A stretch of 64,000 bases of DNA. It comes from Notolepis coatsorum. Its lineage: Eukaryota > Chordata > Actinopteri > Aulopiformes > Paralepididae. Position 1 is the stretch's first letter, and each line of letters opens with the position of its first letter. Shown here piece after piece: positions 1-12,500 of this stretch. Location: NCBI GenBank assembly GCA_963971535.1, contig OZ020589.1, positions 95,290,324-95,354,323 of the forward strand, in the 5' to 3' direction. A model generated the notes under the pieces. The model ran no database searches and was not told where the DNA came from. It saw only the letters and a program-made list of their open reading frames with translations. A program made the translations under genes and the position numbers.

Positions 1-447
1 TTATTATTTTGTATTATTTAACTATTTAATTATTATTTAGTTATTGCACTGCACTGCACTGGCAGTTGAACAGCATTGCACTGAATTGAAGAAATGTTTT
101 ACTCATAACTGAACATTGAACTGCACTGGCACTGTTTGCAGATGTAGTTATTAAAGTTAGTTAATATTTTTGTATTGTTTTTTGTTAAATCCAAAGGAAA
201 GAATATTAAATCAGAGAAATCCGAAAAACTGGAATATTCATATCTGAAAACAGGAAAAGATAAAAACGGATTTCAGAGGGCCCTAATATTTCCATACAAC
301 TTGCACTGCGCCGATAGTACTTGCACACATAGAGGACGTGGAGTCATGCGAGATGTCCTGTTTACACGGTCGTTCATGGCCGATGCGATGCATAAGAATG
401 GATGATTTCTTACTTCTTGGGTAATGTGTGTGTGTGTGTGTGCACAG
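1..447. other. WDR83 intron (partial), no gene seen
   Basis: AT-rich intronic sequence upstream of the first WDR83 exon in the window. Short direct repeats of a cactg motif lie near 45-135 and a TG run leads into the splice acceptor at 446-447. The open frame at 175-405 resembles no family I recognise and is judged to be chance. Confidence 0.6.
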
Positions 448-574
448 GGTCTATAGACGGGTCCGTGCGCTGCTGGGACATCAGGTCCAGGAGGTTTGAG
501 GCCATCCAGATTCTAGATGAGGCTCAGGACGGCGTCAGCAGCCTGAAGGTGGCTCAGCACGAGCTGCTTACCGG
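448..574 (+). CDS. wdr83: WDR83 exon A
   Basis: 127 nt, entered in phase 1 after tgtgtgcacag and left after ACC GG with donor gtcagt at 575-580. It encodes [15 protein letters not shown] and continues to HELLTG, one propeller blade ending in a WD-type CWD. A hAT MITE sits 18 bp downstream of the donor, and the donor motif recurs in the array at 1719-1920. Confidence 0.93.
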
Positions 575-3500
575 GTCAGTACCACCACACATTAGGGCTG
601 GGCGATATGGCCTCTAAATGGTATCACGATATTTTTTGGTCATATCACGATACACGATATATATCGCGATATTTTGACATTTCCTCTAAAGCACTTAAAA
701 ATGCTTGATTTAACCATTTGATGCATACAGTCATGCCAATATGATGATTATAATAGTCCCTGCAACATATGTTTGCATTATTAAACCATGAAGATGCTTA
801 AAAAAATTATTAAATGAAAATGTACTAAGAGTAGTCTACTGACACACTAATTACATTTTCTTTTTAATTTACATCTAAGACTATTTATATAAAAACTCTT
901 GGGTGCCTAAGACTTTTGCACAGTACTGTGTTTTATATCCACTTTAGCCAAACACACACAATATACACACTACTGTGAGAAAATAATAATCACACACAAA
1001 GGGATAATGACTTATAGCAGACTTAATGATTTTAGATTATTTCAGATTATGAAATTAAATGTTTATATCATCAACTATCCAGTTAGTATTTATACTGTAA
1101 CGTTTGGCTACTTTAAATCATTGAACGTAGAGAGAGAGAGTGAGAGCGCACGAGAGAGAGTTTTGCGTTTTGAGCGTCTAGCCTGCCGTAGGCGATGATG
1201 TCACACTCGAACGTCAACACATGAACAGTTGAACACACGGAAATGGAAACTGAATGCCCGATATAAAGAAACGAATAACAAATAAATATGAAGTTATCTT
1301 TGAACCTCTGTTGTCAAGCCTCGTCAATATAACCCACCCCCTTTCCTCACGAATGGAACTGGTGTCGCGGAGTCTGCTTTGAGCGTTTCCAGGGTTAGCG
1401 GCTAATGCTAGTTAGCTTAGCCTAGTTATGGGATAACTTAGTTAGCAGCTAACGTTAGCCCATTGCTCGCGCAATTAAATTGCATGTCATTGAAGGTCCG
1501 CGCTGGTCTGTCTAATAAAATTACAATTGCATGTCATTGAAGGTCTGCACTGGTCTGTGTCTATAATGAAATGAGAGGAAAGCTCTGCGCTAAAGCAAGT
1601 CTCATCTCAGCCGTGACGTGACAACATATACTCGATGTTCACGATATAGTAATTTACTACATCTCATGTAGAACAAGCCGCGATACATCGAGTATACTCG
1701 ATATATCGCCCAGCCCTACCACACATCCACCCGGTCACTAGACCCGCCTCCGGGTCAGTACCACCACACATCCACCCGGTCACTAGACCCGCCTCCGGGT
1801 CAGTACCACCACACATCCACCCGGTCACTAGACCCGCCTCCGGGTCAGTACCACCACACATCCACCCGGTTACTAGACCCGCCTCCGGGTCAGTCCCACC
1901 ACACATTCACCCGTTCACTAGACCTCATTAAGGCATTCAACTTAACACAGTCTCATTAAGGTAGTCATTCAACTTAACACAGTCTCTCATTAAGCTAGTC
2001 ATTAAACTTAACAGTTCATTAACACATTCACGGCCATTGGAATTCCTCAGATAGCTATAGCTACGCCAGCTTTCCATTACACACTTTCACTGTGCGTCAC
2101 GTTGTTTGTAGAGCTAAATCTATATTTTATATTATAGCTATGGATACAATATCATGGTCATTTGACAGTAAGAACCTTCCGTTCAAGATGCAAAAATGAA
2201 GAAAAAATTCTGTCCATACCTTCCCGTTTTATACTGTCGTGGCTTCCTTCCATTGTCAATCAATCAATCAATCAGTCTTTCCATCAAGCCACTAGACCAG
2301 ACCTGGGCATTGTACGGCCCGCAGGATGATTCTGACCGGCCCGCGAAAGATTACATGATAATAAATCTTTTTTTTTTTTTTTTTTTTTTTTACTTTTTTT
2401 TTTATGTCAACGTTCACACGCACAATATACGCTTACCTAGGTGATTCAACAACAAAGCAGTCGGGGCAAGCCGAAAGCGGTCGAAAGTGTGGTTTGAAGT
2501 TTGGATTTCTTTTTTCACAACTGAGGTAGGTAGATTACATTTTTGGAGACTAAGGCCCCGTTTAGACGAGCGTTTTGTGAACAGAAACCGCAAAAGTCAT
2601 CTTGCGGTTTCACTTTTAATTTTACGTTTAGACGAGCGTTTTGGAGTGGAATTCTCCGTGCAGACGACGCTGTAACGACGGAGACCCGCTGTCACACGAT
2701 TGGCGCATATGTCACATGACGTGCTGTGAAGACCCGCCCTACTCTGCCTCTGATTCGCAGACTGTGGATGGGGAATGTGATTGCACCAAAGCAGAGTCAC
2801 TCACAGACAGTGGGTCCACTCACGCCGCGGGACAGATTCTTGTGTATTTAACCCTTTCACTGCCACACGACAGCCGGTTGTGTGATAGTAAAGGGGTAAC
2901 CTTCTGTCGTGTGGCAGTGAAAGGGTTAAAAGTACTGCCAATGTAGCCTTCAGGTGATCTCCGTTGATATAAGTCAGACATACTTGCTTTGTTTACGTCT
3001 CGGCTACTGTGACGTAAGCAGTACGCGCGACCAGAGCCGTGACAAACCTTTCGTCATCGTTTTATCAGATTTATACGTTTTAACAGTTTAGACGAGAGCG
3101 CAAAGCTTTTGCGTTTCTAGGAATTCCACCCTGGAAGGTAGTCTCACTTTTTTGCGGTTTCACCCCGTAAAAACGCCGTTTCCGTATAAACGAAAGGCAC
3201 ATCCGAAAAAATATTTTTGCGGATTCACCTGCTAGCGTTTCCGTCTAAACGGGGCCTAAAGTACAGAAAAAGGGTACCGTTGGGTACCGGTATCGATTCA
3301 CAGGTACCGGTACCGTATCGGTTCAAATGTGAACGGTACCCATCCCTACTGAACACACAACTGCAGGGCAAGGGCATTTTTGCTCATGAAATGCATAGCC
3401 ATGTGAAAGCCTTCATAACAAAGTTGCAATTAATTTCAAGGCAACTAGGCAGCAACAATCTCAAACACATGAAAACCCTGAAAGAAGTCAAACCATCAGC

Positions 3501-6500
3501 TGATCACCGGCACAGGTACTCATCCATGTTGGGAGCACTGCATGATGAATTTTCAAGGCGTTTTCAAGATTTCAAAAAGGTTGAGGATGAAATGCAGCTG
3601 GTTTCCTCTCCCTTTACCTGCAGTGTTGATAGTGCACCCACTGATGTTCAGCTTGAACTCATTGACCTGCAGTCTGATTCACTACTGAAAGAGCACTTTA
3701 AGTCAGCATCACTGCTAGAGTTCTACTCTGCTCTCAAGGAGGAGCACTTTCCAAACATGAGAAGACATGCTCAGAAGATGTTGGTTCTCTTTGGATCCAC
3801 CTATATGTGAACAGACATTCTCAGTCATGACGTTTACCAAGTCCAGGTACAGATCCTCTCTCACTGATGAACATCTGGCAGCTGTGCTTCGCATCTCCAC
3901 CTCAGACATGCAACCTGACTTTGATGGACTTGTTAAAGCTCAACAGAGACTGGATTTATCACACTGAATGAAAAAAAAAAAGAGCTGAAGAACACTAAAA
4001 TGTGGAAATATAACAAGTGAAATGGGACACTTGATATTTTTGTTTTCTTTTTTTTGCACAGTTCTGAAAACATTAAATGTTTAATATAGGCATGTAAAGT
4101 AAAAAAGGCTACTGGGACACTTTTCTTTACACAGTTCAGTGACATGTCTTGTTTATTTTGGCTATAAGATGATGTGATGTCTTTAGAAAGCTAAGAAAAT
4201 CCTTGTTTCAATAGTATATGAAACTCAAAATAATAACTTTATTTGTATAGCACTTTTTCATACATGCCCTTTGTTATTAATGTTTCACATTTTGTTTATC
4301 ATTTTGGAAATAAATTCTATTTGAATAAATGATATTTTTGAAAGCTAACCTCACCTTTTAATTGCCAAATAATAACATACACTATTACCAGGGGGCAAAA
4401 CAATGCCATTTACTGCTTTTGATATAGAAATAAAATGTATATTATGCATAATTGAGTTTGGAATTTTGGCCCGGCCCTCCAACATATTTTCAGTTGCTCA
4501 TTCGGCCCCCCGGGAAAAATAATTGCCCACCCCTGCACTAGACGCTTTAAACAGACAGTTCTAACTCGTTTCTTTCTTTAAATTACTCACAGTTCGATGT
4601 GTTGCTTGGCCTCCGATGGTTTCGATTATGTTGCGATGTGTTTGCTCAAAATAAAGTACCAAACATTTGCACATGCAACAAAGAAAATAGGCCTTTACAA
4701 TATTATAATAATAAGAAAATAGGCAAAACTCAAAGAAAATAACAAACAACTTAGGTATTCTTTCTTTCTTGATAATGCTTTATACTTTAAACTTTATAAC
4801 TTAAAGGGTATTTGTACGATTTGTATGTACGATACGGTATGTGTAGTACGAAAAGGTATGTTATGAAAAGGTATGAAAAGGTTAAAAACTGTTTCCCGAC
4901 CGCGTCTCTCAACAGGTTGCCTTCACAGCGGCTTTTTAGCGCCGGCGCCGTGGGATTTGTAGTCCTTTATAGTGCGTTGACTACAGACGTCACAATTAAG
5001 TGGCTTTTCTTATAAAATCAAAATACTGGCTCTAACATATACCGTGGTGAATATGAGTGTTATTTCGGAATGATCGGGCTAATTCCTGTGAGGCTATTTA
5101 TAAGCTGCGACGTGTATTATACCAAATCCATTGGCGTTTTGTCCCTACACACGTTACAATTAAAAAATCCAATTCATATGATCGGTATTATGTTTCATCA
5201 TGAATGCATGAAAGGGGGGGGGTCGTTTCTGATTAATTGATTGAATAATGGCATTCGTTATTACCACAACATACGCTGATCAGGGGGATGGCTATGAAAT
5301 CCTTGCACGATCAAGCTGAATTTGACGTTAAATTGTCCTTACCTTTGGCCGGTGGGATTCCAAAAAGAATATTCCAATTATTTGATTGCCATCTGGTAGA
5401 TCATATGTCCATTTGGCTCACGACATAACCCACCACAGTCCCGAAAACTATTCAATGCGATCGGGTGAAGCCCTAGGTTCAGGTTAGTAGAAAAGAGCGC
5501 CCGGAACGTTTTCAATGTGGCACCCGGTCTGGAACAGGGGTTACTGCATTCTCGATACAGCGCCACTAGCAGGATCTGGCTGGTACTGCACCTTCAGAGT
5601 CCCAAATGCCTTTTCCAGGCAAAATACAGCTCTGTGACATTGAATAGGGTATTAAAAGCAAATAAAAGAAGAAACAAGTCAAAAGCGTATATATACGTTT
5701 TTGGCCGTCAACCGCTGGCTCCCAATAATGTATATATATACGTGGTTGGCCAGGAATGTGTTAAGGTAGTCATTCAACTTAACACAGTCTCCCATTAAGC
5801 TAGTAATTTAAATTAACATAGTCTCATTAGGGTAGTCATTCAACTTAACCCTGTCTCTCATTAACACTTTGACTGCCATGAAACGTGTTTTGACGTCATT
5901 GCTGGCCATGCTCAAGTTGCCGGGGGACGCTGTACAGCGTCCTTATATCAATATTTCAAAAATCTGCGATCGGATTCATATGTCCCCTCCGCTGGCCTGA
6001 GATCCACCAGCAGGACCCACTGAGCTCTCTGGCGGTTCAGGAGCGCCATCTGGTGGCCGATCGGCGCAATCGCTTTAACAGGAAGTGGCATAGAGGTTGT
6101 GCTACGTCCGTAGTACTTCCGGGTGCTCGCTATAGGTCCCGCGACTCTGGCTCGTCACGCTACACAGTGATCGATTGCCAATAACTCGATAAACAACATG
6201 ATTTGGACGTATATACCATTATACAAGCTGGAGATGGACCGGGTAAATTTACATCCCATAATGATAAGATTTCAACTCTACGATGATCGCCCAACGGCGC
6301 GCGGAGACTGGGGTGAGTTTCAGCGTGTAACGTTACCGTCTTCGATACTAACTGCTATTATCGACATTTGACCCACATTAGATGATTGGTATAACGCTGC
6401 CCACGGAATTATAAACGGCCCCTAGCCCATCCGGTCAACATCAGATGACGTGTAGTAACTTCTAGAAGTACGTCTAGTTGTAATTTTTTATATCGCGCTG

Positions 6501-9500
6501 ATTGCCATAAAACTGTATTGCATCATCAATATAATGTATTTGGGGCTATAGATCACGTTCTGGAGAAAGCTGCAGAAAGAGATGAAAACATACTTATACA
6601 TTAGACCATACTTTACTATGAATATGTGAATGAAAAAGTTTAACGTTGCTACACAATGAACAATACATATAGGACTTTGAATGGGCCCTAATAATGGCAA
6701 TGTAGCAATAGAATTTAAAAAGTTATAGCCCTGCAAAGAAGGGGACTTTCTCCATAGACAAATAGCGCTGGCAATCTATGGTATATCATGAATTTAACCT
6801 TAGGCAACCAAAGTGTTAACACTTTCCGTGCCAGCCGTGCCAGTCCTATATACCCTGTTGCGTGCCATCGCTCTATTCAATGACAGAGCTCACATTTGTG
6901 AACGCATAAACTATATCTTAAATTATGGGTATGTGTCTAATACGACCGTCGCTTATCAATGACTTGTTTGCAGTCAACATTGTCGAAACGGATTGTTTTT
7001 TAATCGGTTCATTTCCGTTTTATACCATTTTGAAAAACGCTCGTTTTTTTTAAACGTTCAGGAAAAAAAATGATTCTGCAGGAATCACGCTTTACTGTAA
7101 TACACAAAACACGTTGTCATTTTTCGGCCTATTTATGAATCGTTTTCAAATAAACGCTAGATTATCGATAGTATATGTGTACTTATGCACGCTATAGAAG
7201 CGGGCTGAAAAATCCATTATCTTATTTCCTGATTAGCTACACACACTCACAGCCACATACACACATAGGGGACACGTTGATATATCTGTGAAAAAAGCTC
7301 TGATTACCCCAAGACTGGTAAAATAGATTCCTTACCTCAGATCAGATGTTCTCCAAAAAGATTATTCCAATTCCTGATCGCCATTCCAAATATCGATCGC
7401 GTTTATTGATCCAACGCTGGGTGGTCGAAAGACATATTCCACGCTGTTCTGATGGTGGGCAATGACTGGGTTACTTGCTTGACAAGTAAAATGTGGAATC
7501 CGGACAATTTTTTCCCCATGCGTTTCATTCAATCCAATCCAATGGGGTGCAGTACCATCCGGAGAGACGATAGGGGGCGGTATTTTCCCTGTTCGAGCTC
7601 AGACAGATCCCCACTTGTAACGTGAGGCTATATTGATGAAAAATGAATGGAAATCGATAATAAAAAAAATAACGATTAAACAACGAGATTTCTCGTCGTT
7701 GGCACTCAACGGTTGGCATGAACTAACGAGATTTCCCGTTGTTGGCGCTGAAAGTGTTAAGGTAGTCATTCAACTTAACAGTCTCATTAAGGTAGTCATT
7801 CAACTTAACCCTGTCTCTCATTAAGGTAGTCATTCAACTTAACCCTGGCTCTCATTAAGGTTTCCTTTGGTCTGTTTGGACACTGCCTGATCTAAGATCT
7901 GTCCTGAAAGCAATGATGAAATGTCTCTCCCTGCAGGTCGGTGGACGGGAGAGTGAGGCGCTATGACCTGAGGATGGGACAGCTGCATGTGGACTTCATC
8001 AACAGTCAGTGCCAACGCTGCCAAAACACTGTGTGTGTCTGTATGTGTGTGTGTGTGTGTGTGTTAGGCTTGGGCGGTATTACGGTATACCAGGATATTT
8101 CGAAATCCCGCTGGTATGATTCTCAATACCGTGACGTCACATACTGCTATTACATTTACATTTAGTCATTTAGCTGACACTTTTATCCAAAGCGACTTAC
8201 AAGTTCTGTACGACAAGTCATCAGGAAGGGCACAACTCTATCAGCTGAGTAACAATGTTCATCAAAGTGTTGAGTGCTACAGTGTAGGTTAGTTTATTAG
8301 GACAAGTGCATGACAGTAAGGTTAGTTAGCGTTAGATATTCTTTATTTATTTTTATTTTAGCCAGGCCTATTACACTGACACAGAGTTGATTGTAGTGCA
8401 CAGCACGCGCCAGCAGAGGGTTACGTGGCTATCATTCTGGCAGCTAACGTCGGTACTAGGCTGACGCTGGCTATCGTTCTGTGAGCTAGCGTTGGTACCT
8501 GGCTGGTGCTGGCTAACTAACGTGGCTATCGTTCTGAGAGCACAAGCAAAGGAGCTGCGCACGGATGAGTCGGCAGCAGTGCATGCCGTGAAAAGAGAGG
8601 GACAGCGCCCAAAACAGTTTGTAAAGCAAAAGCCTACAGAGCAAAGTCCCAGGAGTCCAAACAGTAGATGTGGAAGAGGTGGAGGCAAGCATATGTCTAG
8701 GGCATGCCCTGCTTATGGGAAAGTCTGCCACAAGTGTGGGAAGGATAACCACTTTGCGAAGTATTGCAAGGCTGAGGCTTCAGGGATGAAAGTGAACACA
8801 GTGGAAGAAGAGCCAGAGGAGTTCTTTGTGGACTCAGTACAGTCTAGCATGGCAGAGGCGGCAGAATGGATAGTCCCATTAACTGTGAATGAGACCATAA
8901 TTCCATTTAAGATAGACACTGGTGCACAGGTCAACCTGTTGTCCATAGACGATTACAGGACCCTCACAGTTAAGAGCAAAATACACCCTGTGAAAGTAAA
9001 AGTGACTGGTTATACAGGAGGGACTGTTCCAGTTAAGGGGTGTTGTGTAGTGACTCTAAAGCACAAGGGACAGCAGTTAAGGGCACAGGTGCTCATAGTA
9101 GAGAAGAGCGTACAGCCAATCCTAGGTCTGAGTACCTGTGAAAAGCTTGACTTAGTGAGGAGGGTGTTTGTAGTGAATTCCCAGACTAGCAGAGACCACA
9201 AAGCAGTCATGCAGGAGTACAGCGATGTCTTTGAAGGACTAGGATGCTTGCCTGGTGAGCACAAGATATGTGTGGATGACACAGTGACTCCTGTAGTGCA
9301 TGCGTGCAGAAAGATTCCATTTGCACTGAGAGACAAACTCAAAAAGGAGCTAGCCTGCATGGAGAAGATGGGCGTCATAAAGAAAATAGATGAGCCAACA
9401 GATTGGGTGAGCTCACTAGTAGTATTGACGAAGACAAATGGATCTATACGCACCTGTCTCGATCCACGGGATCTAAACAGGGCTATAAAGCGTGAGCATT

Positions 9501-12500
9501 TCAAGCTTCCAACAAGAGAAGAGATCATGTCACAGTTTGCCGGTGCTAAATGGTTTAGCAAGCTGGATGCGTCAACAGGCTTCTGGCAGATGAAGCTGGA
9601 TGAGGCAAGCTCAAAACTGCACGTTCAATACACCAGAAGGAAGGTTTAGCTTTCTGCGTTTACCTTACGGTATTCTGTCTGCGCCCTAAGACAATCCATA
9701 TGATCTATGAGCACATAGAGGGAGTGGAGACCATGATGGATGACATCATCGTGTGGGGATCCACAAGAGAAGAACATGATGCAAGGCTGAGGGAAGTACT
9801 GGATCTGACACGCAAGTTCAATCTGAAATTAAACCGAGACAAGTGTGAGTTTGCAGTGAAAAGCCTTACCTTTGTGGGAGATGTGATTTCAGAGCAAGGT
9901 GTCAAGCCGGATCCAAGGAAGACGTCAGCCATAGTGAACATGGAACGTCCACAGAGCAAAGAAGATGTGAGGAGATTTCTGGGAATGGTCACATACTTGG
10001 CTAAGTTTATCCCCCAGTTGTCTGCCCAGTCAGCACCACTCAGAGGGCTTCTAGAGCAGAAGAACGAGTGGTAATGGTCTCATGAGCAGGAAGAATGCTT
10101 CAAAATGCTGAAAGAGATCTTAACCAAGGAACCAGTGCTCAAGTTTTATGACCCAGAACGGAGCACTAGGATATCGGCAGATGCTTCTCAGTACGGCCTA
10201 GGAGCAGTACTGCTACAGATGTATGACAACAGCTGGCAGCCCGTAGCCTATGCATCTCGTGCATTGACAAGTGCTGAAGTTCGATATGCACAAATAGAAA
10301 AGGAACTTTTAGCCAGCACATATGCATGTGAACGTTTCCATCAGTACATATACGGAAAGGCTTTTGAAGTGGAAACAGACCACAAGCCCCTAGTATCAAT
10401 AATGTCCAAGCCCCTCAATGATTGTCCTCTGAGGATTCAGCGACTGTCAATCAGACTGCAGAAATATGATGTGAACATGGTCTATACACCAGGAAAATTC
10501 ATGTTTGCTGCTGACACGCTCTCACGCGCAGTCAACAAAATGGAAAGTCCAAATGAACAGAAAAGCATAGAAATACAAGCCTATGTTGACATGATTGTCA
10601 CATCACTTCCTGTGTCTGCTGAGCGAACAGAGAAGATCAGGAAAGCAACTGAACTAGACGACACAATGAAAGAGCTCAAGAAGACCATACTGAAAGGGTG
10701 GCCTGAGCAAAAGCGTGAATGCCGGGGTCAGATCCAAGATTACTGGGCATGCAGATCAGAGCTCTCAGTTGCTAATGACATTGTTTTCAAAGGAAGCAAG
10801 TTTGTCATCCCGGCATCCATGCGCAAGGAAATGCTGCAGAAAGTGCATGAGGGACATTTCGGTGAGGAAAAATGTAAACGTAGAGCGCGTGAAGTAATGT
10901 ACTGGCCAAGACTCAACCAAGACATCAGCCACACCACAGCTGCATGTGAAATATGTCTCACCTACAGGTCCAAACAACAAGCAGAGCCGCTCATGCCCCA
11001 CCCTGTACCTGATCGCCCGTACCAGAAGGTCGGAGTCGATTTGTTTGACTGTAACGGTAAAAGCAACATTGTAGTCACAGATTACTACTCCAACTACCCG
11101 GAAGTTGTAACACTGCAGTCAACATCCAGCAAAACAGTCATAGCCTACCTGAAAACAGTCTTCGCGAGACATGGAGTTCCCTGTGAGCTGTTTTCAGATA
11201 ATGGACCACAGTTTTCCAGCAGCGAGTTTGCTTCGTTTGCAGAGGACTGGGGTTTTCACCACGCCACCTCAAGCCCGAACTACCCAAGATCCAATGGGCT
11301 CGCAGAGAGTTCAGTCAAGATCGTCAAGGCCCTCATGAAGAAGGCTCAAGATGGACAGGAGGAGTTCCAGAGGAGTCTGATGATATACAGGAGTGCCCCA
11401 TTGGAAAATGGTTTGTCCCCAGCCCAGATTCTAATGGGAAGGCGCTTACGCACTAACCTTCCTATCCATGAGAACCTGTTGACACCAGAAGGAGCGCACA
11501 AGATCAGCTCAAGGAAACAAGAACAAAAAGAGAAACACAAATTGCAACATGACAAGAAGGCAAAACACTTACCAAGCCTCAAGCCAGGCGATACAGTCCG
11601 TATCCTGGATCACACAACAGGCACATGGAGACAAGGAGGACGCGTGCAAAGAGAAGTTTCACCACGCTCATACCAGATCCAGACAGACCATAGTGCTTCT
11701 CTGAGACGAAACCGTGTGGATTTTAGACCACAGGTGACAGTCCCAGAGACAGACTCTCAATAACGAATCACTGCAGAGGTGTTAGATGCTCCCAGGAGTG
11801 AGCAGTTTTGTCAGAGTTCCCCAGACCGCAGTGACCCTGTCATGCCAAAAGGGGGCAGCACGCCCTCTGAGACCTGCTGCAGGCCTAAAAGGACTGTTAA
11901 ACCTCCTGAGAGACTTATTGCACATGCTGAAAGGCATGTGGACTGTGGACGTGGATAGGGTAAAGAAAAGAGGACACTTGATGATGAAGGTTAAATGAAA
12001 AAGAAAATGTAAAAAAAAAAAAAAAATTGTAGAGAAAGATTTGATGCATATGCTTATTGTTTGAATGCATATGTTCATGTTTAAAATGAATGTTTATTAT
12101 TGGAATGTACAGGTTTAAGAACAGTCGGAAACGAACGTTTTGTTATAGACGACTACAGGAAAAGAACAAGTTGTTTCTTTTTAAAAGAAGGGAAGATGTG
12201 ACGTGGCGTAGTGGGCAAGGCGCTCGCCACGAATGCGGAGACGCTGGGCTCGACTGTTCGATCCCAGCGCTCCACATTGCTTTCAGTTTAGCTGGTCGTC
12301 CGTACTGATACACATTGGCCGTATTAGGGGGTGGGAAACTGATGGGTGGGGATCGGGCGTTGTGGACAGCGACTCCTACAGGTCGGTTGGTGCGCCTGCG
12401 CAGTAGAATCAGGAAGTGTCGGGGGCAGCGTGAGCCTCCCACGCGTTACTCCTCGCCACTGAGAGATCGAGCTGCACAGGTGAAAAGATGCGACTGCTGT

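Larger units (their letters stand above)
2298..4535 (+). mobile_element. hAT element (Charlie-like) with 8-bp TSD
   Basis: Ends CAGACCTGGGCA at the left and TTGCCCACCCCTG at the right form imperfect inverted repeats. The 8-bp target duplication CACTAGAC is exact (2290-2297 and 4536-4543). It encodes a decayed transposase C-terminus at 3349-3967 and hosts a Harbinger-like MITE at 2554-3256. A poly-T tract lies at about 2368-2404. Confidence 0.88.
2019..5764. mobile_element. TTAA-flanked piggyBac-like element, interrupted by a hAT
   Basis: Left end TTAACACATTCACGGCC, right end GGCCAGGAATGTGTTAA, both flanked by the same minisatellite. The interior (for example the sequence around 2110-2160, 5035-5230 and 5340-5640) matches the other TTAA elements of this window, including a central G-run near 5213-5221. 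No transposase ORF is visible. Without the nested hAT it is about 1.5 kb, still longer than its roughly 0.95-kb relatives, because of extra sequence at 4544-5035. Confidence 0.75.

Noticed and set aside
175..617. Additional upstream WDR83 exon in the frame 175-405
   Set aside because: No WD-repeat similarity and no splice sites in the right phase; only 448-574 fits the gene.
1664..1906. Repetitive [18 protein letters not shown] on the - strand
   Set aside because: Translation of the 45-bp minisatellite only.
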